From the NCBI GenBank assembly GCA_009360885.1, contig SPEL01000002.1, forward strand, positions 310,001 to 374,000: a stretch of DNA of 64,000 bases, in the 5' to 3' direction. Of this stretch, positions 26,916 to 35,597 are shown piece by piece. Numbering within the stretch: the first letter of the stretch is position 1; each line of letters opens with the position of its first letter. The notes under the pieces were generated by a model, which saw only the letters and a list, made by a program, of their open reading frames with translations, did no database searches and had not been told where the DNA came from. A program made the position numbers and the translations under genes. This stretch comes from Sphingobium sp. GTDB lineage: Bacteria > Pseudomonadota > Alphaproteobacteria > Sphingomonadales > Sphingomonadaceae.

Positions 26916-28472
26916 TTAATGCCCCGTCAGAAACTGCGCTATGTCTGTTCGTGCCGACACCAGTGATTTTTCATCCAGATAAATCATATGCCCGGATTCA
27001 TAATAACGCTCGGTCAGATTGGCCCGAAGATCGGCAGGCAACATCATATGAGACAAATCATATTCTGTTGCAAAAAACGGCGTTGATAAATCATAATAGC
27101 CGCTCATCGAAAGAACCCGCATGGAAGGGTTACGACGCATGACTTCGGCCAGATCAATCGCCACATCCGCCATCGCATTCTGGCGTGCACCATAAGGTGG
27201 CCGGTGGCTCCAGTCCCACAAAGCAAACATATTACGGATGCGGCTGCCCGGATAATAAGGCTGATTGCTCTTATACCCAAGATCACGCGCAATATAGCCG
27301 TTAAAGGCGCTGATAATCGGCCCGGCTATACTGTTTTCGGTTGGGTCTGTCGCCGCAGCCTCCGCCGTTCCATCGGCCTCGCTACCCGTAAAACGCGTAT
27401 CCAGCCCGCCTACAACAGTGCCTTCTGCGCGCATCAACTCTTTACGAAACCGATCCGGCATCACCTGCAAATCTGAACGGATAAGATATTCCGGTGAAAG
27501 CCCCGTTAATTCCGCCATTTCACGCGCTACATTATTGCGTTCTTCATCGCCCAGCCAATGCCCCTTGGCCAATGCAGCGCTATAAGGCCCGCTGGCGAAG
27601 CGCCGCGCCCGTTCAACATGGTCGGTCAGGCTGCCTTGCCGGGCAATTTTGCCATGATGCCACGCCGTAGCAGCGTAGGTCGGAACCTGATTAATCGCCA
27701 TTCGGTCCAGCCCCGGTGCGCGCTGGGCGAAATTCAGAATGGAGGACATTAGGATCACGCCATTCAGATGAACCCCGCTATCATGCAATTTCAGCGCGGT
27801 GATCGCCGACCGCGTTGTGCCATAGGATTCCCCGAACAGATATTTGGGGGAAGCCCAACGGTCATTCTTCTCCAGATAGCGCCGAATGGCCTGCGCAAAG
27901 GATGCAGCGTCCTGATCGTTCCCCCAGTAATTTTTGCCAAAGGACGCATCCAGCACATCGGAATATCCGGTGCCAATCGCATCAAGGAAAACCATATCGG
28001 TTTCCCCAAGCAAGGTTTGCGGGTTGGGGGCAAGCGGCGCGGCGCTGCCAGCCTTCATGCCAAGGGCTATGGGAACCCTGCGCGGCCCGAAAGACGCCAT
28101 ATGCAACCAGATGCTGGATGACCCCGGACCGCCATTATAGAAAAATGTAACAGGCCGATTTGCTGTCTTTGCCCCGTCCGCCACATAGGCGACATAGAAC
28201 ATGCTGGCTTCGGGCGTGCCATTCTCTCCCTTCAGCGTCAAAGTGCCTGCTGTTGCTGTATAGGCGATGGTCCGCCCGCCCGCCGTTGTGACACTATGCT
28301 TTGTCACAGACTGACGTTCTTCGGCGGATGGCTTATTATCGGCCTTTTCCGCTGCGGCTGCTTTCTGTGGCGGCGCGCCCGCAGGCTCTGCCCCGAAACC
28401 AGCCACAGGTGTAACAGCGCCAACACCCGCAGCCACCACACAAACATAAGAGAAAAGACGTTTCAGGGTCAT
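26916..28472 (-). CDS. S10-family serine carboxypeptidase (second copy)
   Basis: A 518-residue exported peptidase of the S10 family. A signal peptide (LKRLFSYVCVVAAGVGAVTP) precedes a Pro/Ala/Lys-rich linker. The oxyanion segment is FFYNGGPGSSSIWLHMASFG and the nucleophile is in FGESYGTTRSAI. The catalytic Asp and His are expected in the C-terminal region, with YDLSTPFFATEYD and YESGHMIYLDE visible. The family cleaves C-terminal residues from peptides. AGGAGA lies upstream and fits either an ATG at 28472 or a GTG at 28478. The gene follows the first S10 gene closely on the same strand, and the two proteins are clearly paralogues. Confidence 0.88.
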   Translation of the reverse strand: MTLKRLFSYVCVVAAGVGAVTPVAGFGAEPAGAPPQKAAAAEKADNKPSAEERQSVTKHSVTTAGGRTIAYTATAGTLTLKGENGTPEASMFYVAYVADGAKTANRPVTFFYNGGPGSSSIWLHMASFGPRRVPIALGMKAGSAAPLAPNPQTLLGETDMVFLDAIGTGYSDVLDASFGKNYWGNDQDAASFAQAIRRYLEKNDRWASPKYLFGESYGTTRSAITALKLHDSGVHLNGVILMSSILNFAQRAPGLDRMAINQVPTYAATAWHHGKIARQGSLTDHVERARRFASGPYSAALAKGHWLGDEERNNVAREMAELTGLSPEYLIRSDLQVMPDRFRKELMRAEGTVVGGLDTRFTGSEADGTAEAAATDPTENSIAGPIISAFNGYIARDLGYKSNQPYYPGSRIRNMFALWDWSHRPPYGARQNAMADVAIDLAEVMRRNPSMRVLSMSGYYDLSTPFFATEYDLSHMMLPADLRANLTERYYESGHMIYLDEKSLVSARTDIAQFLTGH

Positions 28473-28489
28473 TACCACATGCTTTCTCC

Positions 28490-30055
28490 TCAAGGGTGGG
28501 TTGCGCTATCGTAGAAACGGTCGAGATCGGCCTTCATCTTCGCAGAGGCCGTATCATCAACATAGGTCATGTGGCCGGATTCATATTGGATGAACTGGAT
28601 ATTCTGGCGCAAATTGGGCGTCAGATAGAGCTGTGAAATATCATATTCTGCCTCAGCAAAAGGCGTGGAAAGGTCATAGATACCCGCCAGCATCAATATC
28701 TTGAGGTTCGGGTTGCGCTGCATAGCACCCGCAAGGTCCAGCCCGGTATTGGCAAAGGGAAGAGGCCGATCAATGCCCGGCGCCTTATGGCTGTTATTCC
28801 ATTTTGCCGAAATCGGGCCATTATACAGCGGGCGATAATGCAGATCGCTCTCAAACCCTATGTCGCGTACCAGATGCTGGCGAAAAATGGATAAATGCGC
28901 GCTATTGACGCCTGCGGTGGCAGCATCATTGGTGGCAGGATCATAATTACCATTGCCCGCAGCATAAGAGGCGGGCGCGGTAAAGCGCGTATCAAAGCGC
29001 CCGATCATAATGCCTTCATCCAGCCGTAGCTGTTCCCGGAAATCCTCCATGCCGACACGCATTTTCTTCTTTGTGAGGAACGGAATCGGCAGGCCAGTCA
29101 GTTCGCTCATTTGCTGCATGACCTGCGCATTTTCCTGCGGAGAGACCGTATCCCCCTTCAGCAAAGCCGCCGCATATGGCCCCATCGCAAAGGTGCGGGC
29201 TTTTTGCAGATGTTCTGCTAGGCTGCCCTGTGCCTGAATGGCTGGCTTATGAAACCATGCTGATGCCGCATAGGTAGGCAGGCTGGTGATGCTGCCAATA
29301 TCGCTGCCCTGAAATCCTGTGCCACTGTTGAGCAGCGTAGACAGCATGATGACGCCGTTAAAATCCATCCCCTGATTTTGCAGCTTATAAACAAGGCCCG
29401 CAGACCGTGTGGTGCCATAGGATTCCCCGAACAGGAACCGGGGGGAATTCCAGCGGTCATATTTGCTGATGTAGCGGGTAATGCCGCGGGCAAAGGAATC
29501 TATATCCTCATCCGTTCCCCAAAACTCATCGACGGGCGCATCCCCAATCATCCGCGAATAGCCCGTGCCAATAGCATCGAGAAAAATGAGGTCAGACTTA
29601 TCCAATATGCTGAACGGATTATCCTGTGACACATAGGGCGCTGGCGGCGTTGATTTTGGAGTGGCGGTTGGGGCGCGCTTAGGGCCGAAACCACCGATAT
29701 TCAGCCACAGGCTGGCCGAGCCGGGACCACCATTATTGAGGAATGTCAGCGGGCGATTTTTGCCCTGCCCCTCAACCGTATAGGCCACATAGAACATGCT
29801 GGCGCGCGGGTTTCCTGCATCATCACGGATGATGAGCGTCCCCGCCGATGCCCGATAGTTCAGCGTTTTGCCATTGATGGTGATACGGTGCATCTTGCCC
29901 GTTTCACTTTCCTTGGCAGGCACCAGTTCCACGGTTTCCGCGCCCTTTTTCTCCGCCGGGTCGGTCGCATGGGCCGGAAAGACAGTTGCCAGAGCCAGCG
30001 CCGCAACGGATGCGCGAAGCAGCTTAAATCCGTTTGATTTCACTGTAATTTTCAT
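28490..30055 (-). CDS. S10-family serine carboxypeptidase (first copy)
   Basis: A 521-residue exported peptidase. Residues 1-30 form a signal peptide ending in PAHA. Motifs match the adjacent paralogue: NNGGPGSASLWLNIGGFGPK for the oxyanion hole, FGESYGTTRSAGLVYK with the catalytic Ser, YDLSTPFAEAEYD with the Asp and YESGHMTYVDD with the His. It sits 35 bases after the S9 peptidase gene and just before the second S10 gene, so the three are probably one transcript, acting in turn on peptides in the periplasm. Such tandem S10 genes usually arise by duplication. Confidence 0.9.
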   Translation of the reverse strand: MKITVKSNGFKLLRASVAALALATVFPAHATDPAEKKGAETVELVPAKESETGKMHRITINGKTLNYRASAGTLIIRDDAGNPRASMFYVAYTVEGQGKNRPLTFLNNGGPGSASLWLNIGGFGPKRAPTATPKSTPPAPYVSQDNPFSILDKSDLIFLDAIGTGYSRMIGDAPVDEFWGTDEDIDSFARGITRYISKYDRWNSPRFLFGESYGTTRSAGLVYKLQNQGMDFNGVIMLSTLLNSGTGFQGSDIGSITSLPTYAASAWFHKPAIQAQGSLAEHLQKARTFAMGPYAAALLKGDTVSPQENAQVMQQMSELTGLPIPFLTKKKMRVGMEDFREQLRLDEGIMIGRFDTRFTAPASYAAGNGNYDPATNDAATAGVNSAHLSIFRQHLVRDIGFESDLHYRPLYNGPISAKWNNSHKAPGIDRPLPFANTGLDLAGAMQRNPNLKILMLAGIYDLSTPFAEAEYDISQLYLTPNLRQNIQFIQYESGHMTYVDDTASAKMKADLDRFYDSATHP

Positions 30056-30090
30056 GATCTTTCCTTCACTCTTCCCCTGAGGCGGAGGTA

Positions 30091-32223
30091 TTAATTGGCG
30101 GTGGGCGTTGATGGGCTGCGTGATTGCGTCAGCGGATCATGCCGCCGGAACCAGGCGATGATCGTATCTGTCTTGGTGATTTGCTGGCTGGGCCGCACCC
30201 CAATGCCATGGCTGGCCTCTGGTATGCGGGCGAGCATGCTATCCACCCCGCGTAATTTCAGCGCCGTATAAAATTGCTCAGCCTCAAACGGAGGGGCGCG
30301 CCAGTCTTCGTCCCCCACCATCAGCAATGTGGGTGTTTTCACATTGCCGACCTTTGATAATGGCGAAAGGCTCCAGAATAATTCAGAGTTTTCCCACGGC
30401 ATTGCGCGTATCTGGTGGCGCGCCACATGGGTGGCCGTATCCCCCGCCAGCATCACGCTGGTCCAGTTAATAACCGGATTAACAGCGGCGGCGGCGGCAA
30501 AGCGATCACTATGCGCCACGGACCATGCCGTCATCGTGCCGCCAGCAGACCCGCCCGTAATATAGACCCGCGATGGATCAACCAGCCCGGTCGCAATGGC
30601 CGCGTCCACCGCCGCCATTATATCGCCCAGATCATCCTGCCCCGGAAATTGGCGATCAATCGACAGTGCGAATTTCTCGCCATAGCCGAGGGAGCCCCGC
30701 TGATTGGCCCAGACAGTCAGATAGCCTTCCGCCGCATAGCGCTGGATTTCGGTAGCAAAGCTAGGACCATACATGGTTGCAGGGCCGCCATGTATCTCTA
30801 ATATCATGGGATAACCCGCCTGTGGACGAGCGGTCGGCGGTATCGCCATCCATGCATCAATCGCCAGATCGTCCTTTGCATTACGCACCGGCAGTTTGCG
30901 GGTTTCGGGTAGAGCAATCGCCGAAAGAACGTCACTATTGAGGTCCGTCAAGCGTCGCGCTTTTCCGCCCGATGTCAGTACGGCCACTTCCGGCGGCCTG
31001 TCCGTCGCCCCTTGTGTATAAGCGATAACCGAACCACCCTTGCGGGATGATACGGAGAAATCCCCACCCGCATAAGGACGCCCGCCAAAACTACCGAGAT
31101 CAGTCGCCAGAACAGTGCGCGTGCCATTGAGGGAAACCCGCATCAATTCGGTGCGGCCTTCATTTTCGACCATCACCAATATGTGCGCGCCGTCGGCTTC
31201 CCAGACAGGGGAAGAAACGGAACGGTCCAGAGACGCCGTCAGGTTACGCACACCCGACCCGTCCCGGTTCATAACATAAAGGTCATCGCGCTGCCATGAG
31301 ACGATGCGGTCATCATAGCCGGTATAGGCGATTTTGCTGCCATCGGGCGAGGCAGCCGGGCTATTGTCCGGCCCGCGACGGCTGGTTAGCGCACGGGACG
31401 CCCCCGTTGCCAGATCAATTGCGAAAATATCGGATTCACGCGGGTCCAGATCAGCATCATCGCGGTGATTGGCGGTTGCCAGCACCGTCCGGCTATCGAG
31501 CCAGCGGGCGCTGTTATAGCCGCCTATATCATGGCTGATCTGACGCGCGGTGCCGCCGTCAATGGGAATAGTGAAAATCTGGCTCGTTCGCGGCTCAACA
31601 AAGCCTGCTCCATCCATATGCACATCAATCCGGTCATATAGCCGGACAGGCGGCGCCCATTTCGCCCCATCAGGCCGTGCGGGCGGTGTCGCAAGTCGGG
31701 GGGCATCATCCGGTAAAGACCGCATGAACAGGATGTGGCGACCGTCCTTTGACCATGACGGAGAAAAAGCGCCAATGTTGCTATCGAGTAATTGATAGCT
31801 GGAACGATCATCCAGCCGCATCACATAGAGGCCACTCCCTTGCACCGCATAAAGCAGCTTGGTGCCATCCGGCGACCATAGAGGCGAGGTATAAGACGCA
31901 TCGCCGGTAATCAGCGCACGCTGTTCACCGCTGGCGACATCTATCAACCAGATTTGTGAGCGATAACGGTCCGTCATAATATCCGCAGAGCGCCGCACAT
32001 AAACGACAGAGCGGCCATCAGGGGAAATTTGTGGGTCCTGAGCAGATTCAAGATCAAATAAGTCCAGCGCCCGCATGGGCCGCTTCACCCCGGAGAGAGG
32101 CTGTGCATTTGCTGCTCCATCCCCGGCAGGCAAATTCTTAACCTCTGCCCCGACAGATAAGGCCGGAAACGCCAGTGATGCAGAAAGCAGAAGTGATAAT
32201 GTGATCCGCCGGAAATAGTACAT
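30091..32223 (-). CDS. S9-family prolyl oligopeptidase-type peptidase, exported
   Basis: A 710-residue enzyme. A signal peptide (LSLLLSASLAFPALSVGA) is followed by a seven-bladed beta-propeller built of WD40/PD40-like repeats (SPDGRSVVYV, SPDGTKLLYA, SPDGSKIAY). The C-terminal alpha/beta-hydrolase has the nucleophile in YITGGSAGGTMTAW, the Asp in VGDEDWRAPPFE and the His in PEASHGIG. This is the layout of acylaminoacyl peptidases and dipeptidyl peptidases of the S9C group. It lies between the TonB receptor and the S10 genes. It was compared with lasso peptide isopeptidases, but nothing specific supports that reading. Confidence 0.9.
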   Translation of the reverse strand: MYYFRRITLSLLLSASLAFPALSVGAEVKNLPAGDGAANAQPLSGVKRPMRALDLFDLESAQDPQISPDGRSVVYVRRSADIMTDRYRSQIWLIDVASGEQRALITGDASYTSPLWSPDGTKLLYAVQGSGLYVMRLDDRSSYQLLDSNIGAFSPSWSKDGRHILFMRSLPDDAPRLATPPARPDGAKWAPPVRLYDRIDVHMDGAGFVEPRTSQIFTIPIDGGTARQISHDIGGYNSARWLDSRTVLATANHRDDADLDPRESDIFAIDLATGASRALTSRRGPDNSPAASPDGSKIAYTGYDDRIVSWQRDDLYVMNRDGSGVRNLTASLDRSVSSPVWEADGAHILVMVENEGRTELMRVSLNGTRTVLATDLGSFGGRPYAGGDFSVSSRKGGSVIAYTQGATDRPPEVAVLTSGGKARRLTDLNSDVLSAIALPETRKLPVRNAKDDLAIDAWMAIPPTARPQAGYPMILEIHGGPATMYGPSFATEIQRYAAEGYLTVWANQRGSLGYGEKFALSIDRQFPGQDDLGDIMAAVDAAIATGLVDPSRVYITGGSAGGTMTAWSVAHSDRFAAAAAVNPVINWTSVMLAGDTATHVARHQIRAMPWENSELFWSLSPLSKVGNVKTPTLLMVGDEDWRAPPFEAEQFYTALKLRGVDSMLARIPEASHGIGVRPSQQITKTDTIIAWFRRHDPLTQSRSPSTPTAN

Positions 32224-32253
32224 TTTTCCCCCATGAACCGAATAAATAGCAAC

Positions 32254-32288
32254 ATCACGGAAAGGTATATATTATACCTTTCCGTGAT
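32254..32288 (-). terminator. Perfect 16-bp hairpin between the TonB receptor and S9 genes
   Basis: The arms 32254-32269 and 32273-32288 are perfect reverse complements over 16 bases with a 3-base loop. The hairpin lies immediately after the receptor stop. It has no T run and may stabilise the receptor message or reduce read-through into the peptidases. Confidence 0.7.
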
Positions 32289-32296
32289 GACAGTAA

Positions 32297-34795
32297 TTAA
32301 TGTCGGTATGTAAGGGTCAGGCCCAGCGTCCGCGGACGGAAAGTGGTCTGCCGATAAACCTGATTATACTGGCTATAGGATGTGCAAGCCGCGCCGGATG
32401 CAGCCCGGCAACCAGTGCGCCCTCCGGTAGAGGACAATACATCCTTTGAGTTCAGCAGGTTATCGGCAAATATCGAAACGCCCACCGGTCCCATATCAAT
32501 GCCAGCCCGCGCCGTTACGAAATGCGTGGCTTCTCCGATGCGGTTATCGGGCGTATACCCTGCCGAACCGAACCGAACGGCACGTTCATAGCTGCCGGAA
32601 TATTGGTAATCGCCGCGAATATAGGCTTTGTGCCCTTCCACTTCGAAACCATATTGCAGCCCAAGATTCAGGCTCCATTTCGGGATAGGCAACCGGTCGC
32701 CATCCTGAATATAGACCGTATTCACCGGGGCTGGACCGACGACTGCTTCGGTATATTTCGCATCGGTATAGCCCATCGCCACGGTGCCAACCAGATTATC
32801 GGTAAATGGCACACGGGCATCAAGGTCGATCCCCTTACTCACGGCCTTACCGGCGTTCACGGTATAACCAAAACCACAGGTTGGCAGGCCATAATCGGTC
32901 TGGGTATTGGTCCATTCCAGATAGAAGGCACTGGCGTTAATCTGCATACCCGCGATACGCATTTTCGTACCAGCCTCATAGTTCCAGACTGTGTCCGATT
33001 CATAGGTCAGCGGTGTCGAGGTAATGCCTAGGCTCGTCATATCCCCGGCGCAGGTTACTGGCGGCGGCTGGTTGATACCCCCTACGCGATACCCCTTAGA
33101 CGCAACGGCATAAATCTGATTACGGGGATCAAAATTATATTGCAGGCTGATCTTGGGTGAAATCGGTGTTTCCTTGACCTTACCACCAATCAGACCGCCA
33201 TTTTGATACGTCGGGGTGTTTGTTCCGGCAATGGGCCCTGCGGTTTCCTGAAAATAATCAAATTTGGTCTGGGATACGCGCAAACCGCCAATGATCTTCA
33301 GTTTATCCGTTATCTTATAGGTCATCTCACCATAAGCGGCATATTCTTCATCGGTCAGCGTATAGACGCGATAATATTCGAGATTATTGGGAAGAAGGGG
33401 AACACCAAAAATCCCTTCAGCCGGAAGGCCATATAGTGCCTGTGTCAGATCATCGACATTGGCGTAATAATAAACATCGGCATTAATTTTCGATCGATTA
33501 TAGAAAAGGCCACCAACAAATGTAATTGGTTGGTCATCATTGATTGAAGAGAAACGCAGTTCTCCAGTATAGCTATCACGCTTATTCTTAAATTCAGGAT
33601 AAGATTTATAAATATCCAGATTATGGATGAAGGGGTTGCCCTGCTGGTGGTTCTGCGGTTCCTGATAAGAGAAATCAATCCGGCCACGCGATGAATCCGA
33701 TGCGTAGCTGAAAATACCCTTCACCTGAACAGTATCAAATTCATATTGCGCCGTCACAGATGGCATGAACAATTCACTACGCGTCGGCTGATGCGGAACG
33801 CACATCTCTGTCGTTGCGGCATAATCTTCGCCGATATTACATGTATCGCCAGACCGGTACGGGCCATAGAAATTATATGGGCCGTAAACATACCCATCCC
33901 GCCCGGTTCTTTCGGGAACATCCAGCCAATAAGCATCCTGATCCCGCACTTTTTGCAGGGACCAATAAAGCGACGGGGTCAATTCAAAGCGATCCGACAG
34001 TTTGAAACGAAGCGCCGCACGAGCCGAATAATTGCGGCTGGAGTTCGCATCCCTTTCGACCAGACTGCCATCATGGCGATTAACATAATCCAGATAGCCA
34101 CCATTACGCCGTTGGTAGACGCTGGCGCGGAACCCGATTTTATCCTCTATGATCGGACCACCAAAAGCCACGCCCGTTTCCTGATTCCAATCCCCCTTTT
34201 CGATCTTGGAAAGCTCCCCGCGTGCATAGACCTGATAATCGGTCAGGCTGGGCGTTGGCGTAATGAACCGAACCGTACCGCCCTGTGAGCCACCTCCGTA
34301 GAGCGTTCCCTGCGGCCCCTTTAGCACTTCCACTCGTTCCAGATCGAAAAGCTGCGGCATGGGCGCGCCACTGCCACGCGGGCCGCTACGCTTCTGCAAC
34401 GGCGCATCATCCAGATATACGCCTGTGGTTGGCGATCCTTCTGATGCAACGCCGCGAATTGAGAAATCCTGCGTGCCGTTGCTGGAACCGCTATTGCTCG
34501 CCCGCAATCCGGGGATACCGCGTGCCAGATCCGCCGCACTGCGGATGTTTTTCTGGTCCATATCGGCCTGCGTTACCGCCGAAATGCTCATCGGTACGCT
34601 ATTGATGCTGACGGCCTGCCGCGTTGCCGTGACAATGATGTCGCCATCATCCGCCATATTAGTCGCCTGAGCAAAAGCGGGCAGGCCATTTGCCAGAGAA
34701 ATTGCTGCCCCTGCGAGCAAGCCGATACGCAGGCTGAAGCGCCCCGACACATTCCTATGTGATAAAACCGAAGCCGGTGAAACGGTTACTGCCAT
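32297..34795 (-). CDS. TonB-dependent receptor of the S9/S10 peptidase locus
   Basis: An 832-residue receptor. The signal peptide (RIGLLAGAAISLANGLPAFA) is followed by the TonB box DGDIIVTATRQ. The plug domain has SAADLARGIPGLRAS, FSIRGVASEGSPTTGVYLDD and DLERVEVLKGPQGTLYGGGSQGG. The barrel ends in TFRPRTLGLTLTYRH. It resembles the iron/complex-substrate class common in sphingomonads. Upstream (34925-34940) lies a perfect palindrome that may be the operator of the neighbouring MarR protein. Grouping with three secreted peptidases suggests that its ligand is a peptide or peptide conjugate, though this is inference. Confidence 0.9.
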   Translation of the reverse strand: MAVTVSPASVLSHRNVSGRFSLRIGLLAGAAISLANGLPAFAQATNMADDGDIIVTATRQAVSINSVPMSISAVTQADMDQKNIRSAADLARGIPGLRASNSGSSNGTQDFSIRGVASEGSPTTGVYLDDAPLQKRSGPRGSGAPMPQLFDLERVEVLKGPQGTLYGGGSQGGTVRFITPTPSLTDYQVYARGELSKIEKGDWNQETGVAFGGPIIEDKIGFRASVYQRRNGGYLDYVNRHDGSLVERDANSSRNYSARAALRFKLSDRFELTPSLYWSLQKVRDQDAYWLDVPERTGRDGYVYGPYNFYGPYRSGDTCNIGEDYAATTEMCVPHQPTRSELFMPSVTAQYEFDTVQVKGIFSYASDSSRGRIDFSYQEPQNHQQGNPFIHNLDIYKSYPEFKNKRDSYTGELRFSSINDDQPITFVGGLFYNRSKINADVYYYANVDDLTQALYGLPAEGIFGVPLLPNNLEYYRVYTLTDEEYAAYGEMTYKITDKLKIIGGLRVSQTKFDYFQETAGPIAGTNTPTYQNGGLIGGKVKETPISPKISLQYNFDPRNQIYAVASKGYRVGGINQPPPVTCAGDMTSLGITSTPLTYESDTVWNYEAGTKMRIAGMQINASAFYLEWTNTQTDYGLPTCGFGYTVNAGKAVSKGIDLDARVPFTDNLVGTVAMGYTDAKYTEAVVGPAPVNTVYIQDGDRLPIPKWSLNLGLQYGFEVEGHKAYIRGDYQYSGSYERAVRFGSAGYTPDNRIGEATHFVTARAGIDMGPVGVSIFADNLLNSKDVLSSTGGRTGCRAASGAACTSYSQYNQVYRQTTFRPRTLGLTLTYRH

Positions 34796-34924
34796 AATAC
34801 CCCCTTGTGCCTGCCATTGCCATTGACAATGCGAAATAACTCCGCCCCGGCATCTCTCCCCTTACAGCGACGTTCCTGCCCCCCGGCATGTGCGTCACCA
34901 CATTATTCTTTTCTTCCGCAAAAA

Positions 34925-34940
34925 ATTTAACGCGTTAAAT
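34925..34940. promoter_or_regulatory. Candidate MarR operator
   Basis: Perfect 16-base palindrome ATTTAACGCGTTAAAT, 130 bases upstream of the receptor start and 53 bases after the marR stop. Such TTAACNNGTTAA dyads suit a MarR-type dimer; the link to this regulator is inferred from position. Confidence 0.5.
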
Positions 34941-34992
34941 ATCTATGTCAATTGCGCACCGCAAAATTTTTCAAATTCATGACATTATGGGA

Positions 34993-35529
34993 TTATTCGT
35001 TGCCCGTCATGACAGGAAAGGCAGCACCTAAGATAAGCGTGAGATGGTCCAGCAGGTCACTTAACTCCGCAACCTTGTCTGCCCCCATCTCTTTTGCAAT
35101 CATCGCGTAAATGGGCTGAAATCTCGGCAAAACTTCATTTACCAATGTTCGCCCCTGTGGCGTCAGGCAATAATGAAATCTACGGGCATCCGCTTCGTCT
35201 ACACGGCGAATAATCAACCCACGACCAGCCAAATCCCGCAAGATACGAGAAAGACTTGGCCCCAAAAGAAAGGCCCTATTGGCAAGAGCCATTGTATCAA
35301 TCTCCGCCACAACGCTTAATGTTCTCAACACCCTCCACTGCGGATCTGTAAGGTCAAACGGCTCGAACACTATACGTAAATGGGCAGAGAGGCGATCCCG
35401 GACACGGTGTAACTTGAACGGAAGCTGCTGAACCTTCTTTAAAGCCGCTTCTGCACTTTCTGAACCGTGCAATACGCTATCCACCATATTGCCGGGCAAA
35501 ATTTCAGGGTTATCGGATATGGGTGACAT
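34993..35529 (-). CDS. MarR-family transcriptional regulator (HpaR-like)
   Basis: A 178-residue protein with a winged helix typical of MarR: LTDPQWRVLRTLSVVAEID, then ALANRAFLLGPSLSRILRDL (recognition helix) and GLIIRRVDEADARRFHYCLT (wing). The order and the PFKLHRVRDRLSAHLR N-terminal helix resemble HpaR, a repressor of homoprotocatechuate catabolism, whose ligands are often aromatic acids. It is divergent from the MFS carrier gene and upstream of the TonB receptor on the same strand, so it may control both. Confidence 0.88.
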   Translation of the reverse strand: MSPISDNPEILPGNMVDSVLHGSESAEAALKKVQQLPFKLHRVRDRLSAHLRIVFEPFDLTDPQWRVLRTLSVVAEIDTMALANRAFLLGPSLSRILRDLAGRGLIIRRVDEADARRFHYCLTPQGRTLVNEVLPRFQPIYAMIAKEMGADKVAELSDLLDHLTLILGAAFPVMTGNE

Positions 35530-35597
35530 TCAGTTCCATTCTGTAGACAGTGCCAGCCACGGCTGTTAGCCGGAACCCGAACGATGACTGGCAAGTG

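Noticed and set aside
30091-34795. Lasso peptide isopeptidase and receptor pair (S9 enzyme beside TonB receptor)
   Set aside because: Sphingomonad lasso loci have such a pair, but no lasso precursor, B/C maturation genes or sigma/anti-sigma pair are present, and the S10 neighbours point to general peptide use.
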